Positions 1 to 12,100 of a stretch of 64,000 bases of DNA are shown here, piece by piece. The stretch comes from Scilla litardierei (taxonomy: Eukaryota; Streptophyta; Magnoliopsida; Asparagales; Asparagaceae), in NCBI GenBank assembly GCA_030789695.1, contig CM061136.1, positions 129,556,648 through 129,620,647 on the forward strand, in the 5' to 3' direction. The stretch's first letter is position 1; each line of letters opens with the position of its first letter. Position numbers and translations under genes: made by a program. The notes beneath the pieces are model-generated. The model saw only the letters and a program-made list of their open reading frames with translations, did not search any database and was not told the DNA's origin.

Positions 1-932
1 ACACCTCGTTAAAAGGGACAACTATAAAAATCAACTACTAACGTATACATCACTAAAATGGGGCCAAATTAAGGTTCACATTGGTAGATGCAAATCCAAG
101 ATACGGTGTAACACTCTTAAGTTGCTAAACAAAAGTGCAACTCAAGATGAAATGCAAGGTTAAAAGGTCCCTAAACTATAACAAGATTTCAAATTCAATC
201 CAGATTAAAATCAAATCATGTTCAAGCTCGAATGGTTCCTCATCCTTAAACTAGAATGAAAATAAAAATTCAATCAATTCAAAATCAAATCAAATTCTGC
301 TGAAGCCCGTTTTGACCACTAATTTCCTGAACTAAACAAATTTCAAATTCAATCAAGATACAAAGTCAAATCAAATTCCCTTTAAGCTCAAAATGACCAA
401 TTTTTCCAAACTAATATCAACGTGAAGATCGAGAATTTATACCTTTAATCGTAATGTATAAAATCAAGTTGGTTCAAATATAAAATGAGGGTATGAATTT
501 GGTGAATCTCAACAAAGAAATTGAGATAAATGGTGTTTTTTACTGTTGCATGATTTTCTTTTAATTGTTTACCATTGGTCAAAGGTTCCTCTAAAAAAGA
601 AGAATCTAAAATATTGGACTCTTGAGTCCATTTGACTCCTTGAACTCCAATAACACAATAACCCCAGTGGACAGGTGAATTACAGAGAGATGGATCATTT
701 TGGAGCATGCAATTCTCTTGTTCCTTACTAGCTTGAGGAATAGCAAACTTCTTAGCATATCACTACCATGTACTCTTTAAGACCCACAAGATCAAACAAT
801 CAAGTGTTATCCAAATATTTTTTGAGTCTGGGCGTATATGATTTTTAACAATCAATCATATTAAGGGTGATAGCCACATTAAATTGAGCTTGGCTCACAT
901 TATTTTAAGCCGATGTTTCGTTTGTTCTTCTC
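1..932. other. AT-rich stretch, no gene recognised
   Basis: The stretch is rich in short A/T runs and repeated words such as aaattcaatc and caaatcaaat. A minus-strand open frame at 445-708 has no recognisable domain. Because the host gene runs leftward, this is probably intron or 3' flank of that gene. No homeodomain exon was found here on the minus strand. Confidence 0.5.
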
Positions 933-1175
933 TCATTCAACCTCTTGGCAGAAAACCTGCAGTGTCCCTCTTAATATAGCCATATCAATGGTACATGGGA
1001 CTACAATTTTGGTTGGTCTGTCACCTTTCCCGGTTTTATCATAAATCCATTTTACCATTCTCATCTCTCTATTGATACTGTCTTCTTTGGCTCTTTTCTT
1101 ATCAACAATCCAAACCATATAATTTGGCCTTTTCAGCATATTGCTTATAACAATGTCCTTTTCAGCTGCCAGCAT
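933..1175 (-). CDS. Unrecognised open frame, possible exon
   Basis: About 80 codons are open on the minus strand. They are rich in Lys, Arg, Asp and Met and include the segment VKWIYDKTGKGDRPTKIVV. The base composition looks more exon-like than its surroundings, and a pyrimidine-poor but plausible acceptor (caattgacag) sits just upstream. I do not recognise the family, and it does not look like the homeodomain expected next in the host gene. It could be an exon of that gene, an exon of a neighbouring gene, or a transposon fragment. Confidence 0.2.
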   Translation of the reverse strand: MLAAEKDIVISNMLKRPNYMVWIVDKKRAKEDSINREMRMVKWIYDKTGKGDRPTKIVVPCTIDMAILRGTLQVFCQEVE

Positions 1176-1534
1176 CTGTCAATTGCACAAAAAATGAAAG
1201 CATAACCTATGGATACTGAACAAACAAGGAAATAGCTTGTGTTCACACATGGTAAAAGAAAGATTCCAGTGACATGAGTTGGTTTTCAGTCACTATATCC
1301 ATGTCTGACATTGTGGCAGATGCATCACTTAGAAATTTGTGTGCACGCATATTAGACCGTCCTTCCCAGTTTAGATATATCCTTTTTGTATTTATAAAAC
1401 TTCTCTAACATGTGTTTCCATCATTTTCTGAGATCTCTAATGTCCCAGAACGTGAGATGTGCTTCCAGTTTCAATTTACAAAAAGATTACAAGTACAAGA
1501 ATGATCAATTGCTACGTTACATAATACATTATAT

Positions 1535-2024
1535 TAGAGATGTAACTGTTTGAATATCGTTCGGATATGTGTTTTACCATATCTGTAACCGAAATCATTT
1601 ACCAAATACAGATGCGGATATGGATCCATATCCACAAAAACAGATATGAATATCTATCAGATATGGGGTGGATATGGATAAAAGAATCATGATTGCTATA
1701 AATTATACATATCATATGTCAATGTATGGATAAAAATGCATATAATACATAGATATTCAATTATATTATTGGGTTCGGACTAATCAAGCATCAAATATAA
1801 ATGGATGTATGATCATGAATGAAAGTAATAAAGTATAAATGAGTTGTGAGTATAGTATGTTATCGGCATATCAGATATCGTATTTGTATCCAAAAAAACC
1901 TAATTTTACTATCCGAACCTATATCTGTATCTGGCCGGATTGGAAGTTTTGATATTTGTATCCGCATTTGAACGGATGCAGATGCGGATCCGATTTGGAC
2001 AATCAGAATCCGTGGACATCCCTA
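1535..2024. mobile_element. Non-autonomous hAT-type element, perfect 8-bp TSD
   Basis: The ends are TAGAGATGTAAC and, inverted, TAGGGATGTCCAC, a terminal motif common among plant hAT elements. The 8 bases before the left end (1527-1534, CATTATAT) are repeated exactly after the right end (2025-2032), as expected for hAT transposition. The 490-bp interior is non-coding and full of degenerate GGATATGGATAT and CGGATCCG words in both orientations, giving subterminal repeats. No transposase is present. It lies downstream of the last identified host exon, probably in an intron. Confidence 0.88.
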
Positions 2025-2367
2025 CATTATATGGTATGTTAAAATACTAGAAGTGAGCTGTATATTTGTTTTATGGAATAGTGTAGGTGTGATGAAGGTT
2101 AAAGATGTGCCTCCAAGAATCATTCAAATATTAAATATTTTATCGAAACAACTATTTCTGTGTTTATCATGATAATTAAAATTTAGCAGTGGCGTGTTCT
2201 TGGCTTGCAACTTTCTTGGAGTGCCCATATACTGTACTTTTGATACAAATGATATCCGCAAAAGGACTACTGCATGGATCTAATTGGTTACCCAGTATAA
2301 CGATCATAGATTGACTATCTGTGTAAAATCAGGTTAGTTCACCTCTTAGCATATAATAAGTTCATGA

Positions 2368-2703
2368 CCCCCCCCCCCCCCCCCCCCACAAAAAAAAACA
2401 CCCGCGGCGGCAAAAAAAAAGAAAAAAACCCAAAAACACACGTGCATGCAGGCATGCATCAGGCGCCAAGAGTGGAACTGCCCCTTAGGTTGTGGGGACA
2501 CTGGCCCCCACCAAAATTTATAAAAATTTATAAGTATGTATGAAGGTCTATGTGTGTGTGTGTGTATATAGGTATGTATTAGGGCCCCTCTAAAAATATA
2601 TATAATTATATATGTATTGGGACCCCACCTAGCTAAAGGTCCGGTTCCACCACTGGTAGGCACAAACGAGCACCAAGGCACACCCCCCCCCCCCCTCCCC
2701 CCC
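2368..2703. repeat. Low-complexity block bounded by poly-C tracts
   Basis: A 20-base C run (2368-2387) and a second C-rich tract of 13 C, T, 7 C (2683-2703) bracket about 295 bp of A-rich and GT-repeat sequence, with (GT)n at about 2553-2566. The minus strand is therefore G-tract DNA that could form quadruplexes. No coding content was recognised. Confidence 0.7.
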
Positions 2704-2920
2704 AAAACCCCCACCACACAAACAAAGAAAGAAAAGAACAAATGAACTCATAACATTATTGCACTCTTTGAACAAATGATCTTCATGCTAACTAGTCTAC
2801 AAGTCTATGGTATCTTCGGGATTTCCTCTTTGTAATCAAAAAATCAGCTATGGAATAATCAAAAAGCAATAAAAGAATGCAATTAAATGAAACTTTTCCC
2901 AAAGAGCGTGAGAGAGATAC

Positions 2921-3133
2921 TTCCACTGCATCATGGGGTATCCGGAAAAGCTTTCTCCTATCGTGTGAAATATTCTCATGCACTACCACGTTGGAACATC
3001 CAGCCTCATCCCCACAATCTGCCATCATAGTGTCAGCACCCAATTCTCTACTTCTCTTTTTCCTCCTTTGTGGGCCCCAATCGTCATCTTCGCTCTGCTG
3101 TTCATTGTAATGCAGTTCCTTCCCAAACATTTC
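2921..3133 (-). CDS. HAT3.1-like exon 6 (acidic/basic linker before the homeodomain)
   Basis: 71 codons begin [20 protein letters not shown] and end RIPHDAVE. The acceptor is tattttaatag just right of 3133, and the donor GTATCT follows at 2920-2915. In relatives the segment DAVEKL starts the homeodomain region, so the donor falls just where the next exon should supply it. The SEDDDW acidic motif and the RRKKRSR basic patch (a possible nuclear localisation signal) are visible. Confidence 0.8.
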
Positions 3134-6100
3134 CTATTAAAATATTGTCAATAAACACGAAGGCAAGACGTTAGCTGCTTACTAAGAACTAGTTAGCTAG
3201 GAATAATACTTGCAGTAGAGACAATACTTAAAGAACAAAATAATAACTAACTATTGGCATATCCTAAACCTATACAATTTTTCTGCGGGTACATGATCTT
3301 TAGAACTGGTCATTAGTACTGAGACCAGAAGAGTGATAGAGAGAATTATTTCACCAAAAATATGTATTTGAATCATTTACTATGTTGAACATAGATGCAG
3401 CTTATTTGTCGAATTCATTGTTCCTCCAAAGCGTAAAAAAATATCTTCTGAGATATGTAGACAAATTTGGGGCTCCAGTGAAGGTTGTAGGTCTTTGTTT
3501 TTCTTTAAAATTATAGGAAAGGTATATTTTGAGTTCGTTACATAACCCACAACATTCATTTTTGACTTTATAGATGTACATGCTGGTTTTGGTTTCTTGA
3601 CTGAAAATTCTTGCTGAAAGAGAAAGTGGTTGTGTGTATTTCAGTAAAGCAATCAGAGACACCACATCATCTACAAACAGCATACTCAACATTACTTCAA
3701 AGGACTATTTTTAGTAAAACATGCAATGGTAGACATCGACTGACTAAGATTTAGTGTCTCCAAAGATCATAATAAAGCACAACATTCTTCAAAGATAAAC
3801 GACAGAAAATTCAAAACAATAGTAATTTGCTGAGCCTGCATTGCTTGACAATGTTAGGACCACAGGTACTGATTTATAGTTTCCAGAAGAGATGTGTATA
3901 GAGATCGAGGAATACTTCTTAGTTCTTTCCTCTCCAAATATTTAAATTCCCTCTAAGATTGGGAGAGGAAATTTTCTTTTATAAGATGATGAGACGATGA
4001 AGATCTATAGAGAAACAAAATCTCATTGCTCAGTTCATAACAAAAGAAGGCATCATGCATTTTATCATCCAACTTATGGACAGATTAGCACATAATAAAT
4101 TTTGGATGGTAGCAAGGGCTGAAGCCAGAAAGACAGCAACTTTTTCCTTCATGCTATGAGTGAGGGTGCCGTTACATGATCTTCTCAAAAAAATCTATTT
4201 AAAGGAAATATAAATTTATGGTTATTAATCCCTTAATTTGTTTAAAATAATAAGTAGTACTTTCAAAAATGTAACCCCCCTATTCAGATTCAAATGCAAG
4301 CCCAGTTTATCTTTCAACGTGTGCAAGATCTATATAATTGCATCCAAGAAGACAGCGCATAGTGAAAGGGAAGTTCAAGATAAGAATCCACAGGGAAAAA
4401 AGAAATGAACAAGAGAACTCATGTATTAATTCATGTTACTTACGTCATAAAGTTTCTTATAGTCCACATCTCTTCGCTGCCTGCGGTAGCCAGCAATCTC
4501 ACGATCACTGCACTCACCAGACTCAATGCTGATGACAGAATCAACAGGTTCAAACACTTTCTTACTTTTTTTATAATTGCCTAAATTCGAACATGGCGTA
4601 ACTTCATCAAATGAACAAAACAAGCTACTGAAGCTGCTAGCATCATCAGACATGCTTTCCTCTATGCACGTCCTGCTGTTGCTGTTTTCGATTGATTCTG
4701 GATCAAAATCTTCATCTTTTGAATCTTCAGATGGCCACTCTTCTTCGCAGTTAAGAATTGTATTTTCATGATTAGGACCGCTATTGACCTCATTAAAAAT
4801 GTCCTGTTAAAATATGGAACAAAAAGATTGATTGCTTCATATGGAAAACATCACATCAAAACTTAACATACTACCATCATCACCACAGCACACCAACCTC
4901 CCAACTACTGTTCACAGGAAAGCTGGTACCTATATGTGCATTGATCGCTTCTAGGATTTCCATCTTGCAGTCACAAATTTTGCAAATCCATCCTTGATCT
5001 GCAGGAGGAACTGAGATAAGACTGACATCAGTTTCATAACAATGTTACCCTTCCAGTGGAAATGGACAGCTCATTATTACAGTCGAACCAACATAAGACG
5101 GGAAGGAAAACCACTATTTGAATGTTTGCAAGATCTCAAAAAATTGGTAGAGCGGAAAAGAAAGCAGAAAGTAAGAAAATTTTCAAATGCATAATTAAAT
5201 CCTACAGCTGGGAAAAAACGTAAGTAATAAAGTACATCAGAACAAGATGTGCATTTATAAGAAAAGCTGATCTACATATAAAGACAATAATAGCATCTCA
5301 GCTGAATCGATATTTGAAGCATTGGATTAGACTTGTCTCTACACCACCCAATTGTTATAGGTTCTATAAAGGGTTTAGTTATGCTCACACCAAAATCCAA
5401 ATGGCAAACTTCTTGGATTCAATTTAATAGTCCAAATCAAAGTTCACTCTGAGTATACTTTATTATTAATCTTAATCTAGATATACTTCCAGAAAATGTG
5501 ATACTAAATTGTTTGACTTTGATTGTGTATCTCAACCAGTGATATCCATTAAAATTATCCTACTAAAAATGGGAACTTTGTTGTAGAGAGACCGAATTAT
5601 CTGAGTTTTGGTATGGCAGTGTTTCCGATGACCATCCATCTTTCTATTATAACAGAAAATGCAGATGGGTTCAATTTGAACAAACTAGATTTCAATTTGG
5701 TGTGAACCGTTTTCACCACTTATCTTTTCTTGTATGATTTCATGAAACAATGAAGGTGAAATTTAATGAGACTCTAATTAACTAAAACGTGACCAAAGGT
5801 TAGGTACAACATTAGTAAGGCCCTAGACATCTTCATCTTAATTCCTTGTGCATAATTCATGTGTAATTACGATCTAGTGAGAACTAGTGAGATCACTACA
5901 GAAAGCAACATTTGAAATACAATATTAATGCAAATGAATACCCAGACAAATACAATATTACTCCCTGTGTTGCACGTGAGAAATTAGGAAGCCTATAAAG
6001 ATATTTTCTCTTTGTACATCTCAATGTTCTTTTGTCTATACGTGAAAATATTCATTCCTCTTTTTTGAGTTTGGCAGCAGTGGAAGCCATCTCATTTTTC

Positions 6101-9100
6101 GTCTCTATTTTTTTAAAAGTTCGCCATCAAGCAACCATATCTGAGATTAACTTAAACGAGTTTGAAATATTTAGTAGACATTAGCATCAATTTGGGTATA
6201 TACGTGTGTAGCACATATACAATGTTAACTCTAGCATACAGGTCGATATATACACAATTATACAAATTTGCAAAATTGTGGAATGGGTCCCATCCTTGAA
6301 TATGTGAACCGAATATGAGTAACATCGAATGGAGGAAACACCAAAAAAAGACAATAACCACCAAGAAAAGGCTGACATACAATCAGCAATCTTCTCTAGA
6401 ATAATCCAATAATAATTCGTTGTTTCCACATTCGTTCAGGATCTGCATTGATGTATAGACTTTAAGACGGTGATTTCTCCATTGTGGTGCAGACTGATCG
6501 TAATGGAAATCTTGCCTCCAGCATAAAATGACTAACTCACTTACAAGACTTAAAAAACTCTCACTCGTATGGCCTAGGAACGCAATGATAGAGATGCCAT
6601 TTGAATTTCAGAGTCTTTTATTTTAGATTTTAGATGGAGATAGAGTTGAGTCTGTTAGTTTAAGTCTGCTAGTTATTTTATTTAAGATAGAGTTTGAATT
6701 CTTTCAAGTCTTTTATTTATTTTAGACCTTTAAGTTGTTTTATAAGTTTTATCACATATTAAATGTGAATTTTGAAAGCCAGGTTGTAAGCCTATATAAA
6801 TGCCACCAACTTGTTTGTTTGTAAATCAATGAAGAGCTGAATAAAAATTTTGGTTCGCATTTCTATTTCCTCCATAAAATCAAATCTTTTGTATTGGAAT
6901 GTACGATTTGGCTTGGTTGCCTGGTTAAGATGTCCAAAAATTCTTTGCATGTGAGGCATGCAAATCGGTGGCTGTTAGATCTCTGAAGTGCAAAACCCGA
7001 AATGTTATCAAATCTCTAATTTCCATCTTCCCCAAATTCTAACATCTATTCATGTTTCCGTCCTACGTCAAATTTGGCATCATGGCTAAAACCTAGTTTG
7101 TCTTCTTTTCTTCCTTATAAAACATTTTTTTCTTTAATTAGGTTTTTAATTTAAAATCCAAAAAAACTTTTCTTTTTATTTTTTTCATCATCTTCTTATC
7201 TTTAGGATTTTTAAATTCAAAAATCCTAACTTTTTCATCATCATTTTCCCTCATCATCAAAAAATACCCTCTTTTTCTTTTTCTTTTTCTTTTTCTTTGC
7301 GTCTAGTTAGGTTTGAATTTTTAAAAAGTGAGATCAAAAAAGAATGATTAAAAATAGATTTAAATGAAAAGAGAGATTAAAATGAAAAAAGAGAGATAAA
7401 ATGAAAAGGAGAGAGATCAACAAAAGGAAAAAAAATCAAAAGGGAGAGTAAAAGTAAAAAAGATATTTAAAACATTCAAGAAAAAAGAAAGAAAAGAATT
7501 TTTCCAAAAAATAGGAAAGAAGAAGAAAACTTTACTGTCACCGCCACCCTAAACCATAACTCCGCCACCATCCACATCTGTCATCACAGTTGTCACCCCT
7601 GACATGTTCATCCTTCATGTGATAAAATATGAAGAAATGATAGAAAAAGTTTATACATCTGAAAGTATTACCGATGCTAATGATGCTGATGAAGATTTAT
7701 ATGAACTAGTTCTCATGTCAATATCATTAGATATTTGCCAATAATACTTGAATATGAGGAAGATTGACGAAGAACGATTTTTTTCTTATTTACATCAACG
7801 TGATAAGTCTGACAGAGTAATAATTGATGAAGGTAGTTATGTTAATATCATCGCCAAATCAGACTTAGAAATAATGGGCCTAGCAACTAAGCCTCACCCA
7901 TAACCATATAACGTTACTTGGATTGATAAGACTGTGAATTCAGTTACCCATTAATATTTAGTGCACGTCCAGCTTGCAACATATCATGATTACATTTGAT
8001 GTGATGTTATATTTATGGATATCACACATATATGTTGCGTTTCTGGGAGTTTCGGCCACTAGGGGCATTTTTGTAATTTCAGAAATTATGGGGGGTTTTC
8101 CGTAAATTGATCAAATCTCTAATTTTCTTTTATTTATAGCTAGGGCCGGCTAGGGGGAGGGCTATGCGTGAATTGTTGATGAAAATCCCGAGTCAATTTG
8201 TCCACTGACTATTAGTTGGAGATCTTAGGCTTTGATCTCAAATCGAAAGTTAGGAGAAATGCATCATCTCGAATCGAGACTAGTTATCTTTTGTATTTCC
8301 ATTTCTACATCAATAAAATCCCCTTTTCTTTCCCAATCCTCTTCCACAGCCCTAAAATACCTCATTTCCGGTATAAAAAATCCCAGTTTTTACCCCAAAA
8401 CACATAAAAATCTCATTTTTATCCCAGATCCAGATCTGAAACGTATCAAAATGGTATCAGCGCAGGGATGCTTCATGAAAGGGTTGAAGCCGACTATCAG
8501 ATCAGAGGTGAGAGCCAATAGGCCGTGGAGTCTGCGAGAGTGCATTAGTTTGACAAGGATAGTGAACGACAGGCTGGACCAAGAGAGGAAGCCCCGAGGG
8601 GCGTGGGGAGGATTGTCTTTCAAGGAACATGCATCCGGGTAACAGAAGGTGCCCACAGCCACATGAGGAGTATCAGTTAGCACGGAGAAGGGGATAGAGC
8701 CACGACCTGGGGGGGCTCATGCGGCGGATGACGGAGGCTAAGATCCGTGATAAACGTGCCTAGTGTCTGTGCTTTAAGAGCAACAAGAAGTTTTCTTCAG
8801 GGTATCATTGCGGTGACCGTGCCTTACAGATTTTGATCGTGAACTATGAGAAGGAGGAGAACGTGATAATGCTGGAGGCTGGCGGGGAGGAACACCGAGA
8901 GCACTTGTACGTGGGGTAGCCCGTTTGCGCACTTCATGCACCACCTTGAGGACAAGGTGGTTCTTCGGGGGGCGGAGTAATGTGGCGTTTCTGGGAGTTT
9001 CGGCCCACTAAGGCCTTTTTTGTAATTTCAGAAATTATGGGGGTTTTTCTGTAAATTGACAAATCTGTAAATTTCTTTTATTTATAGCTAGGGCCGGCTA

Positions 9101-12100
9101 GGGGAGGGATATGCTTGATTTGTTGATGAAAATCCCTTAGTCAATTTGTCCACGGACAATTAATTGGAGATCTTAAACTTTGATCACGAATCGAAAGCTA
9201 GGAGAAAGGCATCTTCTCAAATCGAGGCTAGTTATCTTTGTATTTCCATTTCTACATCAATAAAATCCCCTCTTTTCGTCCCCAATGCCCTTCCCCAACC
9301 TTAAAAATCCATCATTTCCCGTAAAAATCCCATTTTTACCCCAAAACCCATAAAATCCCATTTTTATCCCAGATCCAGATCTGAAACGTATCAATATATT
9401 GATAGGAAGACCTTGGTTTAACAATTTAGATGTGACGAATTCTGAAAGATAAAACACACATTCATATTTAAAATGATGAGAATTATAGTGAAACATTCCC
9501 AGCTCAAGATTCGAGTTGATCAACAGAATAGAATGACAGTGAGCTGAGCATAAGGAAACATTTGAATGTTGAAGAAGAACTTAAACTAGATGTCAAGTCA
9601 GCCATTAAGTTCAAGCCACATGTTGATTATATACTAGCACTTAGCTTGGAAGCACCATTCGAGAAAATTGAGCACATCGAGTTTGTCATCACAGCTCCTT
9701 CACATCCTACCAACAAACAGGTTCGACATGCTTTCATTTCTTTTGAGTTGACTTTTCAGAAGACATTCATTTATAAATCTATATCATGCTGCACTTCAAA
9801 GTTCGTGGACGCATTTTCGATGATTTTTACCCAGGTATGCTACACATGTCGCTATTCACCAAGTAGTGAAGTTCTCAATCCGGGAAGAATGATAGAGATC
9901 CTATTTGAATTTCAGATAGAGTCTTTTTATTTTAAATTTTAGATGGAGAATGTGTTTGAATCCATTGAGAATTCTAGTTAATTTGAGTCCTACTTCACAC
10001 AAGTTCATATGGTTCAAAAAGTCTAAATATTAGTAAATGAAGTTAAGAGAAGCAGCAGCAATGGTTTCTTTTTTACTTCACAAACGCCATTTATTATAGC
10101 CTTGAAAAGAAACATCTATTCAAAACAGTCATATGACCATTAGGAACAGACGGCTACGCCAATTTAGTTTATATATTTATATATATATATGATAATAATG
10201 GGTATCATACGACAATGAAGGCTTAGCCTCATATATCAAGACACAAAAAAGTGGGCGGTTACAAACCCCACATGGACTTGTCCTTGTTGTACCGCCCACT
10301 TTTTTGTGTCTTGGTATATGAGGCTAAGCCTTCATTGTCGTATGATACCCATTATAATATATATATTAGAATATAACCATATAGTTTAATACAATCAACG
10401 GTCACTATAGTAGTTGAAACTAAACTCACGTCAATTTGTTTCTAATAGTCAGATGGCTGTTAGAATTAGCTAGAACTTTAATAGAAGAGAGCCCATAAAG
10501 AAGAAAGGAACTAACTTCTTCTCAACATAATTTTCTAACGCTAAAAACTTTCTTAATCATGTGTACTTAATTTCCGAGGACATAATAAAGCATAACTCTT
10601 AAAGATCTTGTGAAGACAGTTAGCATTATATCCAGGAAGCATATCTTCATTGAGACCAATTGTACCATCACTGTTTGACAGAGAGTACGCTGGCCCGTCT
10701 TGTTCAACGAAATTTCTCTCATCATTTCCATGTTTCTATAATATTTACAACAATTTCAACACATATAACTTCTCAAATGGATTTGTTTGGAATTATAAAT
10801 GCTTTATATAAGGTTCAGAAGTTCGAAAGGTTTCATGAGATAAACCTTAAGCAGTGGAGAAGTTGAGTGTTTCGACAGCATAATGATAGAGAGAGGAGAA
10901 GTTAGGAGCGCATGCAAATCAAAATAAAGACATGTGATCAGGTTCCTTCATTAGAATTTAGAACTAGTTGGAAATGGATTTCATCTCTTGGTGAGTCACG
11001 CACAAAAAGGAAACTAGTTTTGTTTCAACCAGTGTTTCAAAATTGTCATTTGCTCTATAATGCTTTTAAGGGCTATTTGATAGTGAGAAAATAGGCCAAA
11101 AATCTGAAATTTCTAGTGTTACACATTGGTATACACTGTAGACATTTTCGTTGGGGTTTTTCTCCACCTGATTTGTTTGGTTAGGCGAAAAAATAGAGCG
11201 CGAAAAAAGCTAAGGTGGTGCTAAGAGCCCCGTAAGCATTTTCTCTCCATTAAATTCCCCACAAAATGCGGGGAATTTGGCCCAGCAACTTAATGGGTGG
11301 GCCCCACAATAGTCAGAGACCCCCCTCCCTCCCTCCCTCCCTCCCTCCGAGGAATTAGACCTAGAAAGTTAATGGGCAGGCCCCCCACATCATTGGGAGA
11401 CCCCCCCCCCCCACAAAAAAAAATCTGCGGGGAATCTGGCCAGAAAGTTAATGTGCAGGCCCCACGTCATTGGGAGACCCTCCCCCCCAAAACACACACT
11501 CTCTCTCTCTCTCTCTCAATTATATTAAAAATAAATTAAATCCTAATTTCAACTCTAACAATTCCACCCAGCCAAACAAAAAATAGGTTAGGGCTTACAA
11601 AAACATTTTCCAACCAATTTTTCAAGTCTTGTTTTTTCAAAACAAACATAATTGAATTTATTTTCACACATCTATCTATATCATGTTAGGTCCTCCAACC
11701 GCTTTTCTCATGCCCAAACCGGCCCTAAACAAAAGTTTTAAATCTGCCAAGGATGACATATTTCCAGATTTTGTGTATGTGATACTTTCCTTTCAAATAT
11801 TCAAGTGTTTGCATTTAGCTTTGGAGCAATAATTTAATGATTATCCTTTAATATCTATTTAGTTTATTTTTCTCACCGTATAGGCTTATTGACTTATTTT
11901 CCATATCTCAGAACACTTGATAATCCGATAGCACAGGGCATACTTCAAATTCTCAAAAAATAATTAGTTATCAGTTGATCCATGTAAACGGAAATTAAGA
12001 AGCTAGTAGTGAATAGTCAATAATAGTATATTTTAAATTTTTACTGTAATAAATTTATCATTATTTAAGAATTATTAGTTTAAGTAGATTGACTGATGCG

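Larger units (their letters stand above)
8033..9393 (+). mobile_element. Small gag-only LTR element (TRIM/TR-GAG-like), TSD ATATA
   Basis: Two LTRs (8033-8448 and 8981-9393) begin TGTTGCGTTTCTGG or TGTGGCGTTTCTGG and end in CGTATCA. They flank only 532 bp. The 5-bp sequence ATATA at 8028-8032 and 9394-9398 is the target duplication. A tRNA-Met-like primer site follows the left LTR. The interior retains short gag pieces and a C-terminal tail ending [13 protein letters not shown], like the chromodomain-type tail of the 13-18 kb element. It inserted into a gypsy protease gene. It encodes no pol, so mobilisation would have needed a relative. Confidence 0.88.
7621..9500 (+). pseudogene. Aspartic-protease remnant of the gypsy relic, split by an insertion
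   Basis: Before the insertion the frame reads [20 protein letters not shown], then [10 protein letters not shown]. After it (from about 9398) the frame resumes with [12 protein letters not shown]. This order matches the retropepsin segment of plant Ty3/gypsy polyproteins, in which an LLGRPW-like motif follows. Stops such as that near 7742 and frame breaks show decay. The element at 8033-9393 with its ATATA duplication sits exactly between the two halves. Confidence 0.6.
6586..9985 (+). mobile_element. Old Ty3/gypsy-like LTR element, degenerate
   Basis: A segment starting TGATAGAGATGCCATTTGAA at 6586 is partly repeated at 9890 (TGATAGAGATCCTATTTGAA), consistent with 5' and 3' LTR starts. The left copy continues into a TATA-like cctatataaatg (about 6792) and an A-rich leader; the right copy fades out near 9985. 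Between them lies a Ty3/gypsy-like protease remnant interrupted by a younger element at 8033-9393. No reverse transcriptase or integrase was found. Target duplications and the exact left LTR end could not be fixed. Confidence 0.5.

Noticed and set aside
445..708. 87-codon minus-strand frame as a host exon
   Set aside because: No domain recognised and no convincing splice sites.
6152..6429. Overlapping hydrophobic minus-strand frames as a membrane protein
   Set aside because: Two overlapping frames in AT-rich intron DNA with no homology signal; most likely chance.
10660..11094. Frames with [15 protein letters not shown] as a copia gag
   Set aside because: The FxxxNxxxW-like resemblance is one short segment; no zinc knuckle, LTR or neighbouring pol supports it.
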